From Erysipelotrichaceae bacterium (GTDB taxonomy: Bacteria > Bacillota_I > Bacilli_A > Erysipelotrichales > Erysipelotrichaceae), in the NCBI GenBank assembly GCA_012523895.1, contig JAAYSZ010000029.1, forward strand, positions 1 to 64,000: a DNA stretch of 64,000 bases. The letters run 5' to 3'. This document shows positions 20,594 to 29,860 of the stretch, piece by piece. The notes under the pieces were generated by a model that saw only the letters and a list, made by a program, of their open reading frames with translations, searched no databases and was not told the origin of the DNA. Both the position numbers and the translations under genes were made by a program. Numbering within the stretch: the stretch's first letter is position 1; every line of letters starts with the position of its first letter.

Positions 20594-22351
20594 ATGAAAA
20601 GATTTTTAACCGCTCTACTTACAGTATTAATGGTTATTTCTTTAGGTGCATGTTCACAGCCAAAAACAGATGCATTTAAAGGTGGAACATTTACTGGAAC
20701 TGCAAAAGGTTTTGCTGGTGACATTACTGTAGAGGTAACTATCGATGATAACAAAACTATTACTGATGTTAAAGTTGTAGAACATACTGAAACTGAAGAT
20801 ATTGGAGGAAAAGCATTAGAAACTCTTGCTAAAGATGTTGTAGCTTTAAATTCAAGTCAAGTTGACACAGTAACAACTGCAACAGTAACAAGTCTTGCAT
20901 TTATTGAAGCTGTTAATGCTGCTATTACTGCTGCTGGATTAAACCCTGAAGATTTTGTACCAGGAGAAGTTGGTGCAGTAGAAAAAACAGATGAAACATT
21001 AGATGTAGACATTGTTATTATTGGAGCTGGTGGTGCTGGTATGGCTGCTGGTATTACTGCTGCTCAAGAAGGAAAAAGTGTAATTATTGTTGAAAAAGCA
21101 CCAATGGTTGGTGGAAACACTTCTAGAGCAACTGGTGGTATGAATGCTGCTGGTTCTCATTACCAAGAAGAAGCTGGAATTGAAGACTCAGTTGAATTAT
21201 TTGTTGAAGACACTATTAAAGGTGGTCATGGATTAAATAATCCTGATTTAGTTCAAGTTATGGCTGAAAATTCAGCTGATGCAATTGTTTGGTTAGACTC
21301 TATTGGAGCTGAATTATCAAACGTTGGAAAAGCAGGAGGAGCTAGTGTAAATAGAGCTCACAGACCAGTTGATGAAAACGGAAAGATTTTATCAGTTGGA
21401 ACATATTTAGTTTCTAAATTAGAAGAAGCATGTGTAGATAATGGAGTTGAAATTTTATTAGAAACACAAGCTACAGAAATTCTTATGGAAGATGGAGTTG
21501 CAGTTGGAATTATTGCTAATTCACCTACTGTAAACTATACAATTAACGCTGGTGCTGTAATTGTTGCTTCTGGAGGATTTGGTGGTAACTTAGAAATGGT
21601 TGCTGAATTAAAACCTGAACTTGAAGGTTATGTAAGTACTAACGCACCTACTCTTACAGGAGATGGTATTAAGATGGCTGAAGCTGTTGGAGCTGCTACA
21701 GTAGATATGGAACAAATCCAAATTCACCCTACAGTAGTACAAGCAAATGGTGCATTAATTACTGAATCTCTAAGAGGAGACGGAGCTATATTATTAAATG
21801 CTGAAGGTAAGAGATTTATCGATGAAACACAAACACGTGACGTTGTTTCAGCAAATGTAATAGCACAAACAGATTCATATGCATGGTTAATTGTTAACCA
21901 AGCAATGTTCGATGATTCTACAGTTGTTCAAAAATATGTAGATCAAGAATATTTAATCGCAGCTGAAGATGTTGCAGCTCTTGCTGAATTAATCGGTGCT
22001 GATGAAGCAGTTATTCAAGAATCATTAGATGCTTGGAATACAGCTATTGAAACACAAAATGATGCAGAATGTGGACGTGAAGGTTTAGATACTATTGCTT
22101 ACAATGTAAGTGAAGGATCATATTACGCAGTTAAGATTGCTCCTGGTATTCACCATACAATGGGTGGTATCATGATCAATACTAATGCAGAAGTTATTGA
22201 CACTGAAGGAAATGTAATCCCTGGATTATATGCTGCTGGTGAAGTAACTGGTGGTGTACACGGTGGAAACAGACTTGGTGCTAACGCTGTAACTGATATT
22301 ATCGTTTATGGTAGAATTGCTGCTCAACAAGCTGCACAATACATCGAGTAA
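20594..22351 (+). CDS. Exported FMN-binding flavoprotein reductase, fumarate/urocanate reductase type (lipoprotein)
   Basis: The 585-aa product starts with a lipoprotein signal (MKRFLTALLTVLMVISLGAC; lipobox LGAC). An FMN-bind domain (about 38-115) follows, whose DTVTTATVTS segment is the place where ApbE normally attaches FMN to a threonine. The rest is an FAD-dependent reductase: DIVIIGAGGAGMAAG dinucleotide fold, GGNTSRATGGMNAAG, and the closing AAGEVTGGVHGGNRLGANA. Such surface flavoproteins pass electrons from membrane donors to fumarate, urocanate or similar acceptors; which acceptor applies here cannot be read. The start at 20594 follows AGGAGGGAAAGT. A longer frame from 20558 lacks a signal peptide start. 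Confidence 0.88.
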   Translation: MKRFLTALLTVLMVISLGACSQPKTDAFKGGTFTGTAKGFAGDITVEVTIDDNKTITDVKVVEHTETEDIGGKALETLAKDVVALNSSQVDTVTTATVTSLAFIEAVNAAITAAGLNPEDFVPGEVGAVEKTDETLDVDIVIIGAGGAGMAAGITAAQEGKSVIIVEKAPMVGGNTSRATGGMNAAGSHYQEEAGIEDSVELFVEDTIKGGHGLNNPDLVQVMAENSADAIVWLDSIGAELSNVGKAGGASVNRAHRPVDENGKILSVGTYLVSKLEEACVDNGVEILLETQATEILMEDGVAVGIIANSPTVNYTINAGAVIVASGGFGGNLEMVAELKPELEGYVSTNAPTLTGDGIKMAEAVGAATVDMEQIQIHPTVVQANGALITESLRGDGAILLNAEGKRFIDETQTRDVVSANVIAQTDSYAWLIVNQAMFDDSTVVQKYVDQEYLIAAEDVAALAELIGADEAVIQESLDAWNTAIETQNDAECGREGLDTIAYNVSEGSYYAVKIAPGIHHTMGGIMINTNAEVIDTEGNVIPGLYAAGEVTGGVHGGNRLGANAVTDIIVYGRIAAQQAAQYIE

Positions 22352-22363
22352 TTTTAAAATAAA

Positions 22364-22398
22364 GGAAATCTGATTATATATCGGATTTCTTTTTTTTT
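22364..22398 (+). terminator. Terminator after the flavoprotein gene
   Basis: GAAATC / GATTTC stem (22365-22370 with 22384-22389), extended by weaker pairs, followed by about nine T. Confidence 0.75.
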
Positions 22399-22449
22399 AT
22401 GCTTTTAAATTATGTATAATGAAGTTAAAGAAATTTTGAAAGGAGAATT

Positions 22450-23511
22450 ATGGTTAAAAAAACACCTTTATATGATATCCATTTAGAATTAAATGGAAAA
22501 ATGGTTGAATATGCAGGATATTATTTGCCTATTCAATATTCTGGAATAATAGAAGAACACAATATAGTTAGAAATAACGTTGGTCTTTTTGATGTTAGTC
22601 ATATGGGACAATTTATTATTGAAGGAAAAGATGCATTAAAATTTATTAATTTATTAATTAGTAATGATATTACTAACTTACAAGTTAATAAAATAAGATA
22701 TTCACCTATGTTAAATGAGAATGGTGGTATTATTGATGATTTATTAATTTATAAATTAGATGAAGAAGAATATATGTTAGTTGTAAATGCTGCTAATAAA
22801 GAAAAGGATTTTAAATGGATTATAGATAATTTAATTGATGATGTAATAGTTTATGATGCTAGTGATAATATTTGTCAAATAGCTATTCAAGGACCTAATA
22901 GTGAAAAGGTAATGAAAAAACTCAGCGATAAATTGCCAGAAAGATTTTATTCATTTATTGAAGTTGATATAAATGGAATAAATGTATTAATTTCAAGAAC
23001 AGGATATACAGGAGAAGATGGTTTTGAATTATATTTTGATTCTAATGAAGGTATTAATATGTATAAAGAATTATTAAAAGCTGGAAAAGAATTTGAAATA
23101 AAACCTTGTGGTCTTGGATGTAGAGATACTTTAAGATTAGAAGCTTCACTTCCTTTATATGGTCATGAAATGAGTGAAGAAATATCTCCACTTGATACTG
23201 GACTTGAAAGATTTGTAAAATTTGATAAAGATAATTTTATTGGGAAAGATTCATTAAAAGATAAGAATAAAACAAGAATAGGATTAAAAATAGTTGATAG
23301 AGGTATTGTAAGAGAAGACTCTGAAATATTGTTTGAAGATAAACAAATAGGTATTACAACTAGTGGAACATTTTTACCTTATTTAAATGGAGCTTATGCA
23401 ATGGCTATTGTAGATAAGGAATATTCTAAAGTTGGAAATATTGTAGAATGTATTGTAAGAAATAGAAAAATTAAGGCAGAAATAATTAGCCTTCCATTTT
23501 ATAAAAGATAA
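22450..23511 (+). CDS. gcvT: Glycine cleavage system T protein (aminomethyltransferase)
   Basis: Transfers the methylene group from aminomethyl-lipoyl-GcvH to tetrahydrofolate, releasing ammonia. The 353-aa protein shows the family start KKTPLYDIHLELNGKMVEYAGY, the folate-site region LFDVSHMGQF, and SRTGYTGEDGFELYF. AAGGAGAATT precedes the ATG. A -10-like TATAAT lies at 22415. It is the first gene of a tightly packed six-gene operon. I looked for a glycine riboswitch, but the leader (under 100 bp) is too short and has no such structure. Confidence 0.96.
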   Translation: MVKKTPLYDIHLELNGKMVEYAGYYLPIQYSGIIEEHNIVRNNVGLFDVSHMGQFIIEGKDALKFINLLISNDITNLQVNKIRYSPMLNENGGIIDDLLIYKLDEEEYMLVVNAANKEKDFKWIIDNLIDDVIVYDASDNICQIAIQGPNSEKVMKKLSDKLPERFYSFIEVDINGINVLISRTGYTGEDGFELYFDSNEGINMYKELLKAGKEFEIKPCGLGCRDTLRLEASLPLYGHEMSEEISPLDTGLERFVKFDKDNFIGKDSLKDKNKTRIGLKIVDRGIVREDSEILFEDKQIGITTSGTFLPYLNGAYAMAIVDKEYSKVGNIVECIVRNRKIKAEIISLPFYKR

Positions 23512-23524
23512 GGAGATTGATAAT

Positions 23525-23890
23525 ATGGATGAATTAAAAAATGTATTATTTACAAAGACTCATGAGTGGGTAAAGATTGAAGGAGAAATTGCTTATGTTG
23601 GATTAAGTGATTATGCTCAATCACAAATGGGAGATATTGTATTTATTAATCTTGAAGAAGATGATTATGAAGTTGGAGATACTATTGGTGATGTTGAATC
23701 AGTAAAATCAGTTAGTGATATTTATTCACCTTTTACAGGAACTATTGTGGAAATTAACTCTGTAATTTTTGATGATCCAGGAGCTATCAATAGAGATCCA
23801 TATGGAACATGGCTATGCAAATATGAAAATGTTAGTGATAAGGAAGAGTTTCTAACATTAGAAGAATACGAAGAAATAATTAAAGAGTAG
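23525..23890 (+). CDS. gcvH: Glycine cleavage system H protein (lipoyl carrier)
   Basis: The 121-aa shuttle carries the aminomethyl group on a lipoyl arm between GcvP, GcvT and Lpd. The lipoylated lysine is K61 in DVESVKSVSDIYSP, and the family opening FTKTHEWVKIEG is clear. It starts 13 nt after gcvT with AGGAG. The lipoate ligase for modifying K61 is encoded downstream in the same operon. Confidence 0.97.
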   Translation: MDELKNVLFTKTHEWVKIEGEIAYVGLSDYAQSQMGDIVFINLEEDDYEVGDTIGDVESVKSVSDIYSPFTGTIVEINSVIFDDPGAINRDPYGTWLCKYENVSDKEEFLTLEEYEEIIKE

Positions 23891-23891
23891 T

Positions 23892-25208
23892 ATGTCTTAT
23901 ACAGTAAATAGTAAAAAAGAAATTTTAGAGATGCTTGAAGCTTGTGGAGTTGATGATATTTCCAAGCTTTTTGAACATCTTCCTAGTGGTACAAAATATG
24001 AAGGTTTATTAAATTTAGACGAAGGAAAGAGTGAAATGGAAGTTTACAATTTCATGAAAGATATGTCTAAAAATAATGTTGTGTACCCTACAATTTTTAG
24101 AGGTGCTGGAGCATATAAACATTATATTCCTAGTGCTGTTAAAAATTTAAGCTCTCTAAGTAATTTTGTAACTTCTTATACACCATATCAACCTGAAATT
24201 TCTCAAGGATTATTACAGGCATTGTTTGAATATCAATCAATGATTTGTGATATTACTGGTATGGATGTTTCTAATGCATCTGTTTATGATGGAGCTACTG
24301 CTGCATGTGAAGCTATGAATATGTGTTTAGATAGAAAAAGAAAAAAGGTTTTAGTTTCTAGTAGTGTAAACCCTTCTACCCTTTCAGTAATGAAAACTTA
24401 TGCATATGCATATGATATTGAAATTATTGAGGTAGATTTAAAAGAAGGGTTAGTTGATAAAGAAGATTTAAAAGATAAATTAAAAGAAGATATTGCATGT
24501 TTTTATGTTGAAAACCCTAATTATTATGGATTATTAGAAGATATTATTGATTTAGGAAATATTGTCCATGAAAATGGTTCAAAATATATTATTGGATGTA
24601 ATCCAATTAGTTTAGGTTTAATTACATCACCAAGTGAAGCAAATGCGGATATTGCAGTTGGTGAAGGGCAAAGTTTAGGTATCCCTCTTAGCTTTGGTGG
24701 ACCTTATTTTGGATTTATGGCTTGTAAAAGAGAGTTGATGAGAAAGCTTCCTGGAAGGATTGTAGGTCAAACTACAGATACTAAAGGACAAAGAGGTTTT
24801 GTTTTAACACTTCAAGCAAGAGAACAACATATACGTAGAGAAAAAGCTTCTAGTAGTATATGTAGTAATCAATCTTTATGTGCCCTTACAGGAGCAATGT
24901 ATTTAGCATATGTTGGACCTGTAGGGTTAAATGAAGTCGCAAAAAGGTGTTTTGATTTAGCTCATTATGCATTTAATCAAATAATAAAAATTGATGGATT
25001 TACACCTAAGTATGAAGGTGAGTTTTTCCATGAGTTTGTAATAAAAACACCAATACATGTAGATATAATTAATCAATATTTAGATAATAACAATATTTTA
25101 GGTGGATTAGGTATATCAGATAATGAAATGTTATTTTGTGTAACTGAAGCTAATAGTATTGAAGAAATTGATTTATTAGTTAAATTATTGAAGGAGGTTG
25201 CATTATGA
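23892..25208 (+). CDS. gcvPA: Glycine dehydrogenase (decarboxylating) subunit 1
   Basis: N-terminal half of the split P-protein, 438 aa, which with GcvPB decarboxylates glycine using PLP. It has FRGAGAYKHYIPSAV, TPYQPEISQGLLQALFEYQSMI and VYDGATAACEAMNM, all typical of subunit 1, which itself lacks the PLP lysine. The ATG follows the gcvH stop by one base, and the end overlaps gcvPB by 4 nt. The split P-protein is usual for Bacillota. Confidence 0.97.
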   Translation: MSYTVNSKKEILEMLEACGVDDISKLFEHLPSGTKYEGLLNLDEGKSEMEVYNFMKDMSKNNVVYPTIFRGAGAYKHYIPSAVKNLSSLSNFVTSYTPYQPEISQGLLQALFEYQSMICDITGMDVSNASVYDGATAACEAMNMCLDRKRKKVLVSSSVNPSTLSVMKTYAYAYDIEIIEVDLKEGLVDKEDLKDKLKEDIACFYVENPNYYGLLEDIIDLGNIVHENGSKYIIGCNPISLGLITSPSEANADIAVGEGQSLGIPLSFGGPYFGFMACKRELMRKLPGRIVGQTTDTKGQRGFVLTLQAREQHIRREKASSSICSNQSLCALTGAMYLAYVGPVGLNEVAKRCFDLAHYAFNQIIKIDGFTPKYEGEFFHEFVIKTPIHVDIINQYLDNNNILGGLGISDNEMLFCVTEANSIEEIDLLVKLLKEVAL

Positions 25209-26629
25209 AATTAGTATATGAAACTAGTACAAAAGACCATAAAGGATTACAACTTCCTAAATGTGATTTAAATTATGAATTAGATGATAAATATAAAAGA
25301 AAAGAAAAACTTAATTTACCAGAATTATCTGAAGTAGAAGTGGTAAGACATTATACTGCTTTATCTAAAGAGACATATAGTGTTGATGATGGTATTTATC
25401 CTTTAGGATCTTGTACAATGAAGTACAATCCAAAACTTAATGAAGAAGTTGCTAGTTTTGAAGGGTTTAGCCAAGTACATCCTTTACAAGATGTATCTAC
25501 AGTACAAGGTTGCTTACAAGCTTTAGATTTGGCAAAAAAATATGTTTGTACTATTACAGGTATGGATAATGCAAGTTTTCAACCAGCAGCTGGAGCTCAT
25601 GGTGAATTTACTTGTATGATGATGATTAAAAAATATCACGAAGAAAGAAATGATACTAAACGTAAAAAAATAATTATTCCTGATAGTGCTCATGGTACAA
25701 ATCCAGCAAGTGCTACAATGTGTGGTTTTGAGACAGTTACTATCAAAAGTGAAAATGGAATTGTTTCCATGGAAGAATTAAACAAAGTTTTAAGTGATGA
25801 AATTGCTGGAATTATGCTTACTAATCCAAACACTTTAGGATTATATGAAAAAGAAATTTTAAATATAACTAAGGCTGTTCATGATTGTGGAGGGTTAGCT
25901 TATTATGATGGAGCTAACTTAAATGCAGTTATGGGGATTTCTAGGCCTGGAGAAATGGGATTTGATTGTTTACATTTAAATTTACATAAAACATTCAGTA
26001 CTCCTCATGGTGGTGGAGGTCCAGGATCTGGAGCTATATGTTGTAATAAAAAACTTGAAAAGTATTTACCTAATCCAATAATTAAAAATGAAGAAGGAAT
26101 ATATACTTTTGAAAATATTGATAGCTCTATTGGTAAAGTAAAAGATTTTTATGGTAATTTTACAGTTGTTTTAAAAGCTTTAACTTATATGTTAAGACTT
26201 GGCAATAATGGAATTAGAGAAACTAGTGAAAATGCAGTGTTAAATGCAAATTATATAATGAATGGTATTAAAGATTTATATGATGTAGCTATTGATGAAG
26301 TTTGTATGCATGAGTTTGTTTTAGATTTATCTAGATTTAAAAAAGAAACAGGTTTTTCTGCATTAGATGTATCTAAGAGACTTATTGATTATGGAATTCA
26401 TCCCCCTACTATGTATTTTCCATTAATCGTTAAAGAAGCATTAATGATTGAACCTACAGAAACAGAAAGCAAAGAAACTCTTGATATGGTTATTGATATA
26501 TTTAGAAAAATACATGAAGAAGCTTATAGTAAGAGTGTTGATTTAACTAAAGCACCATTAAATACTAAATATGGAAGGATGGATGAGGTGACATCAGCAC
26601 GTAATCCAAGATTAAAATATGGGGATTAG
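25205..26629 (+). CDS. gcvPB: Glycine dehydrogenase (decarboxylating) subunit 2
   Basis: The 474-aa PLP-carrying subunit. The Schiff-base lysine sits in HLNLHKTFSTPHGGGGPGSG. The motifs YPLGSCTMKYNPK and PDSAHGTNPASATM are family hallmarks. A strong AAGGAGGTTGCATT lies in front of the ATG. It overlaps gcvPA by 4 nt and lplA by 11 nt. Length and motifs give no sign of damage. Confidence 0.97.
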   Translation: MKLVYETSTKDHKGLQLPKCDLNYELDDKYKRKEKLNLPELSEVEVVRHYTALSKETYSVDDGIYPLGSCTMKYNPKLNEEVASFEGFSQVHPLQDVSTVQGCLQALDLAKKYVCTITGMDNASFQPAAGAHGEFTCMMMIKKYHEERNDTKRKKIIIPDSAHGTNPASATMCGFETVTIKSENGIVSMEELNKVLSDEIAGIMLTNPNTLGLYEKEILNITKAVHDCGGLAYYDGANLNAVMGISRPGEMGFDCLHLNLHKTFSTPHGGGGPGSGAICCNKKLEKYLPNPIIKNEEGIYTFENIDSSIGKVKDFYGNFTVVLKALTYMLRLGNNGIRETSENAVLNANYIMNGIKDLYDVAIDEVCMHEFVLDLSRFKKETGFSALDVSKRLIDYGIHPPTMYFPLIVKEALMIEPTETESKETLDMVIDIFRKIHEEAYSKSVDLTKAPLNTKYGRMDEVTSARNPRLKYGD

Positions 26630-27581
26630 TAAAATATATTATATTGAAAGTGATAGTTTTGATCCTTATTATAATTTAGCATTAGAAGAGAAATTATTAG
26701 ACATATGTAAAGAAGAAGATTTAATCTTTTATCTTTGGCAAAATGATAATACAGTTGTAATAGGAAAAAATCAAAGCGCCTATAAAGAATGTAATATAGA
26801 TTTAATGGAAAAAGATGGAGTTAAACTTTCAAGAAGAATTTCTGGTGGTGGAGCTGTTTATCATGATTTAGGAAATCTTAATTTTACTTTTGTAATGCAT
26901 AGAAATAATTATGATTTAAACAGACAACTAACTGTAATTAAAGAAGCATTAAATAAGCATGGAGCTTATGCATATTTTAGTGGAAGAAATGATATCTTAA
27001 TTGGAGAAAAGAAAATTAGTGGTAATGCATTTTATTTAACAGATAAAGCTTGTTATCACCATGGAACAATACTTATAAATAGTGATTTAGAGAAATTAAG
27101 TAAATATTTAAAAGTTTCTAAAAGTAAATTAAAAGCAAATGGTGTTAACTCTATAAAAAGTAGAGTTGATAATGTTAGTACATTTGTAAAAGATATTACT
27201 ATAGAAACCGTTAAGAATGATTTAAAAGAAATGGTTTCTAAGATATATTGGTTACCTATAGAAGAAATAAGCATTGAAGATGTAAACAGAGACAAGTATA
27301 TTGATAAAAATTGGTTGTTTAGAAAGGAAGTTGAGAGCAATTATAGTCTTTCTAATAAATTTTCTTGGGGAGAAATTTTAATGAAGTTTATGATTGTGGA
27401 TAACTCAATAGAAAACATCAATGTTTTTAGTGATTCTATGGATATTAATATATCTGAACAAATAGAAGAAGCTATGGTTAATCAAAGATTTAATTTTAGT
27501 TTATTAGATAAATTTAATATGTTTGAAGAACCTTACAAAAGTGATTTAAAGAATTATTTTAAGGAGGTCTTTAATGGTTGA
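26619..27581 (+). CDS. lplA: Lipoate-protein ligase A
   Basis: Activates free lipoate with ATP and attaches it to GcvH. The 320-aa protein has the large BPL/LplA domain: NLALEEKLL, the binding motif RRISGGGAVYHDLGNLNFTF, and the catalytic lysine in GEKKISGNAF. The C-terminal accessory domain from about residue 235 is present, so this is the full LplA type and not the short LipB-like one. It overlaps gcvPB (11 nt) and lpdA (8 nt). With no lipoate synthase seen here, scavenged lipoate is the likely source; that is inference from this window only. Confidence 0.94.
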   Translation: MGISKIYYIESDSFDPYYNLALEEKLLDICKEEDLIFYLWQNDNTVVIGKNQSAYKECNIDLMEKDGVKLSRRISGGGAVYHDLGNLNFTFVMHRNNYDLNRQLTVIKEALNKHGAYAYFSGRNDILIGEKKISGNAFYLTDKACYHHGTILINSDLEKLSKYLKVSKSKLKANGVNSIKSRVDNVSTFVKDITIETVKNDLKEMVSKIYWLPIEEISIEDVNRDKYIDKNWLFRKEVESNYSLSNKFSWGEILMKFMIVDNSIENINVFSDSMDINISEQIEEAMVNQRFNFSLLDKFNMFEEPYKSDLKNYFKEVFNG

Positions 27582-28920
27582 TATAGTTATTATAGGATCA
27601 GGCCCTGCAGGCTATATTAGCGCTTTAAAAGCAGCTAAAATGGATAAAAAAGTTGTTTTAATAGAAAAGGACTTATTGGGAGGAACTTGTTTAAATAGAG
27701 GCTGTATTCCTACCAAGTCACTATTACATACAACAAAAGAATATTATGATTTATTTAAACTTGCTAATATTGGAATAAATGTGGATAAAATATCTATCAA
27801 CAACGAAATCCTAGATTCAACTAAAAATAATAGTGTTGATAAGCTTAGAAAAGGTATTGAATTCTTGCTTAAAAATGCAAACGTTGAAGTTATTTATGGG
27901 GAAGGAAAAATTATCCACAACAATTTAGTAAAAGTTAATGATCAGACTATTGAAACAAAGTATATATTAGTTGCTACAGGTTCTAAGCCAAGACTTTTAA
28001 ATATCAAAGGAATAGAAAAAGATATTGTTTATACTAGCGATGATTTATTAAAAGAGTTTAAAGATTTTGATAGGATAGTTATTGTTGGTGGTGGAGTAAT
28101 TGGAGTAGAGTTTGCGACAATATATTCAAACTTAAAGAAAGAAGTTGTTTTAATTGAAGCTTTAGATTCTTTATTAAGTAATATGGATAGAGAAATATCA
28201 TCAAATTTAATGATGCAATTAAGAAAATCTAAAGTGAAAGTGATGTTGAAATCTAATATTGATGAAATATTAGATGATGGCATAATAGTAAATGGCGAAA
28301 AAATAGAGGCTGATGCAATTTTAATGGCTGTAGGTAGAGATAGTTATATAGATAACTTGTTTGAAGATGAATTATTGATTAAAGATGGAAAATCATTATT
28401 AGTTGATAATAATTTTAAGACAAATATAGATAATATTTATGCTGTTGGAGATTGTATTAATGATATACAGCTAGCTCATTATGCAAGTGCATGTGGTATT
28501 TATGTAGTTGAAAACCTTTTTAATGGAGATTCAAGCATAAATTTAGATAATATTCCTTCTTGTGTTTATACAAATATGGAAATAGCAGAAGTTGGAATTA
28601 ATGAGAAAAAAGCAAAAGAAAAAGGGTTAAATTATAAAATAGGTAAATTTTCTATGTTATCTAACAGCAAATCTGTAGTAACCAATAGTGATAGAGGTTT
28701 TATCAAAGTTGTTGTTGATGAAAATGATTATATAATTGGTGCTAGCATGATGTGTGATAGAGCAAGTGATTTGATTTCAATATTTACTAATATCATTAAT
28801 TCAAAACAAAAATTAAATGACATCAAAAATACTGTATATCCTCATCCTAGCTATAGTGAAGGTATATTAGAAGCGCTTGAAGATGTAGATAAGAGAGCAT
28901 TACATATTATTTATAGATAG
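27574..28920 (+). CDS. lpdA: Dihydrolipoyl dehydrogenase (L protein)
   Basis: FAD enzyme of 448 aa that reoxidises dihydrolipoyl-GcvH with NAD+. It has the N-terminal IIGSGPAGYISALKAAK FAD fold and the redox disulfide CLNRGC in GGTCLNRGCIPTKS. The NAD fold is VIVGGGVIGVEFA, and the C-terminal His-Glu pair is HPSYSEGILEAL. There is no fused lipoyl domain. AAGGAGGTCTTTA precedes the ATG. Being the last gene of the gcv operon ties it to glycine cleavage; no 2-oxoacid dehydrogenase genes are in view. Confidence 0.95.
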   Translation: MVDIVIIGSGPAGYISALKAAKMDKKVVLIEKDLLGGTCLNRGCIPTKSLLHTTKEYYDLFKLANIGINVDKISINNEILDSTKNNSVDKLRKGIEFLLKNANVEVIYGEGKIIHNNLVKVNDQTIETKYILVATGSKPRLLNIKGIEKDIVYTSDDLLKEFKDFDRIVIVGGGVIGVEFATIYSNLKKEVVLIEALDSLLSNMDREISSNLMMQLRKSKVKVMLKSNIDEILDDGIIVNGEKIEADAILMAVGRDSYIDNLFEDELLIKDGKSLLVDNNFKTNIDNIYAVGDCINDIQLAHYASACGIYVVENLFNGDSSINLDNIPSCVYTNMEIAEVGINEKKAKEKGLNYKIGKFSMLSNSKSVVTNSDRGFIKVVVDENDYIIGASMMCDRASDLISIFTNIINSKQKLNDIKNTVYPHPSYSEGILEALEDVDKRALHIIYR

Positions 28921-28970
28921 AAAAATTTCGTGAAATGGTGTAGCATTTAATTGTAATGGAGGCATGAATT

Positions 28971-29762
28971 ATGAATAAAACAATTAAAATGGTTGTTACT
29001 GATATGGATGGAACACTTTTAAATAGCAATAGAGAAATGCACCCAGAGACAATGAGTATTATTGATAAATTAATAGATAAAGGAGTTTTATTTGTTGTTG
29101 CAAGTGCAAGACAGTACTTCAACTTGCACAATAGATTTAAAAACAGGGATGATATTATTTATATTGCAGAAAATGGATCTTATATAAATAAAGATGGAAA
29201 TTTATTTAGATTTAGAGGAATGGATTTCCAAATGGTTGATAGATTAACTGAAATTGTTGATGGTATTGACGGTGCTTATCTAGTTTTGTGTGGTAAAGAA
29301 AGTGCTTATATTAAAGACATGAATGAAGTTTCTTCACCATATTTCAATGAATATTATGACAAAATTGAAATTGTAGATAACTTTCAAGATGTAACTGATG
29401 AAATCTGTAAAATATCTATTCTTGATTTAAATGGAACAGAAAAATATGTATATCCTTTATTAAATGAATTTTATGAAGATTATAAAGTTTTAGTTAGTAC
29501 ACATGAGTGGCTTGATATTTTTAGTTGGAAAACTAATAAAGGAGCAGCATTAGAGATATTACAACAAAGATTAGACATAAAAAAAGAAGAAACAATGGTC
29601 TTTGGAGATAATTTAAATGATTTAGAGATGTATAGATGTGCAGTTGAATCTTATGCAATGGAAAACTCACATGAAGAAATAAAAAAAGTCGCAAAACATA
29701 TCATTGGATCTAATGATGAATTCTCAGTAATCACAGAATTAAAAAAAGTATTTGATTTATAA
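28971..29762 (+). CDS. HAD superfamily (Cof-type) phosphatase
   Basis: The 263-aa product has HAD motif I VVTDMDGTLLNSN at the N-terminus. Motif II is in FVVASARQYF, the lysine is in TNKGAALEIL, and motif IV is VFGDNLNDLEMY. The large type IIB cap between motifs II and III marks the Cof/YcsE group, which dephosphorylates small phosphosugars or cofactors (for example FMN precursors). The substrate is not readable. GGAGG lies 9 nt before the ATG. It may be read from the gcv operon, since no terminator lies in the 50-bp gap, but a functional link is uncertain. Confidence 0.85.
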   Translation: MNKTIKMVVTDMDGTLLNSNREMHPETMSIIDKLIDKGVLFVVASARQYFNLHNRFKNRDDIIYIAENGSYINKDGNLFRFRGMDFQMVDRLTEIVDGIDGAYLVLCGKESAYIKDMNEVSSPYFNEYYDKIEIVDNFQDVTDEICKISILDLNGTEKYVYPLLNEFYEDYKVLVSTHEWLDIFSWKTNKGAALEILQQRLDIKKEETMVFGDNLNDLEMYRCAVESYAMENSHEEIKKVAKHIIGSNDEFSVITELKKVFDL

Positions 29763-29764
29763 AA

Positions 29765-29818
29765 GGTGCTGTTTAGAAATAGATTGTATAAATCTAGAGC
29801 TAAACGGCTCTTTTTTTA
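29765..29818 (+). terminator. Terminator after the HAD gene
   Basis: A long imperfect stem, GTGCTGTTTAG...AGATT with AATCT...CTAAACGGCTC, is followed by seven T. Confidence 0.7.
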
Positions 29819-29821
29819 TTA

Positions 29822-29860
29822 AAAAAGTGTCTTAGGAATTAATCCTATTTGACACTTTTT
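29822..29860 (-). terminator. Terminator of the minus-strand lipoprotein gene
   Basis: Perfect 10-bp arms AAAAAGTGTC and GACACTTTTT enclose a smaller inverted repeat (TAGGA/TCCTA). It overlaps the lipoprotein stop codon and faces the previous terminator, so the pair isolates two convergent genes. Confidence 0.7.

Noticed and set aside
22352..22449. Glycine riboswitch upstream of gcvT
   Set aside because: The gap is under 100 bp and mostly terminator plus promoter; no aptamer-like structure is seen.
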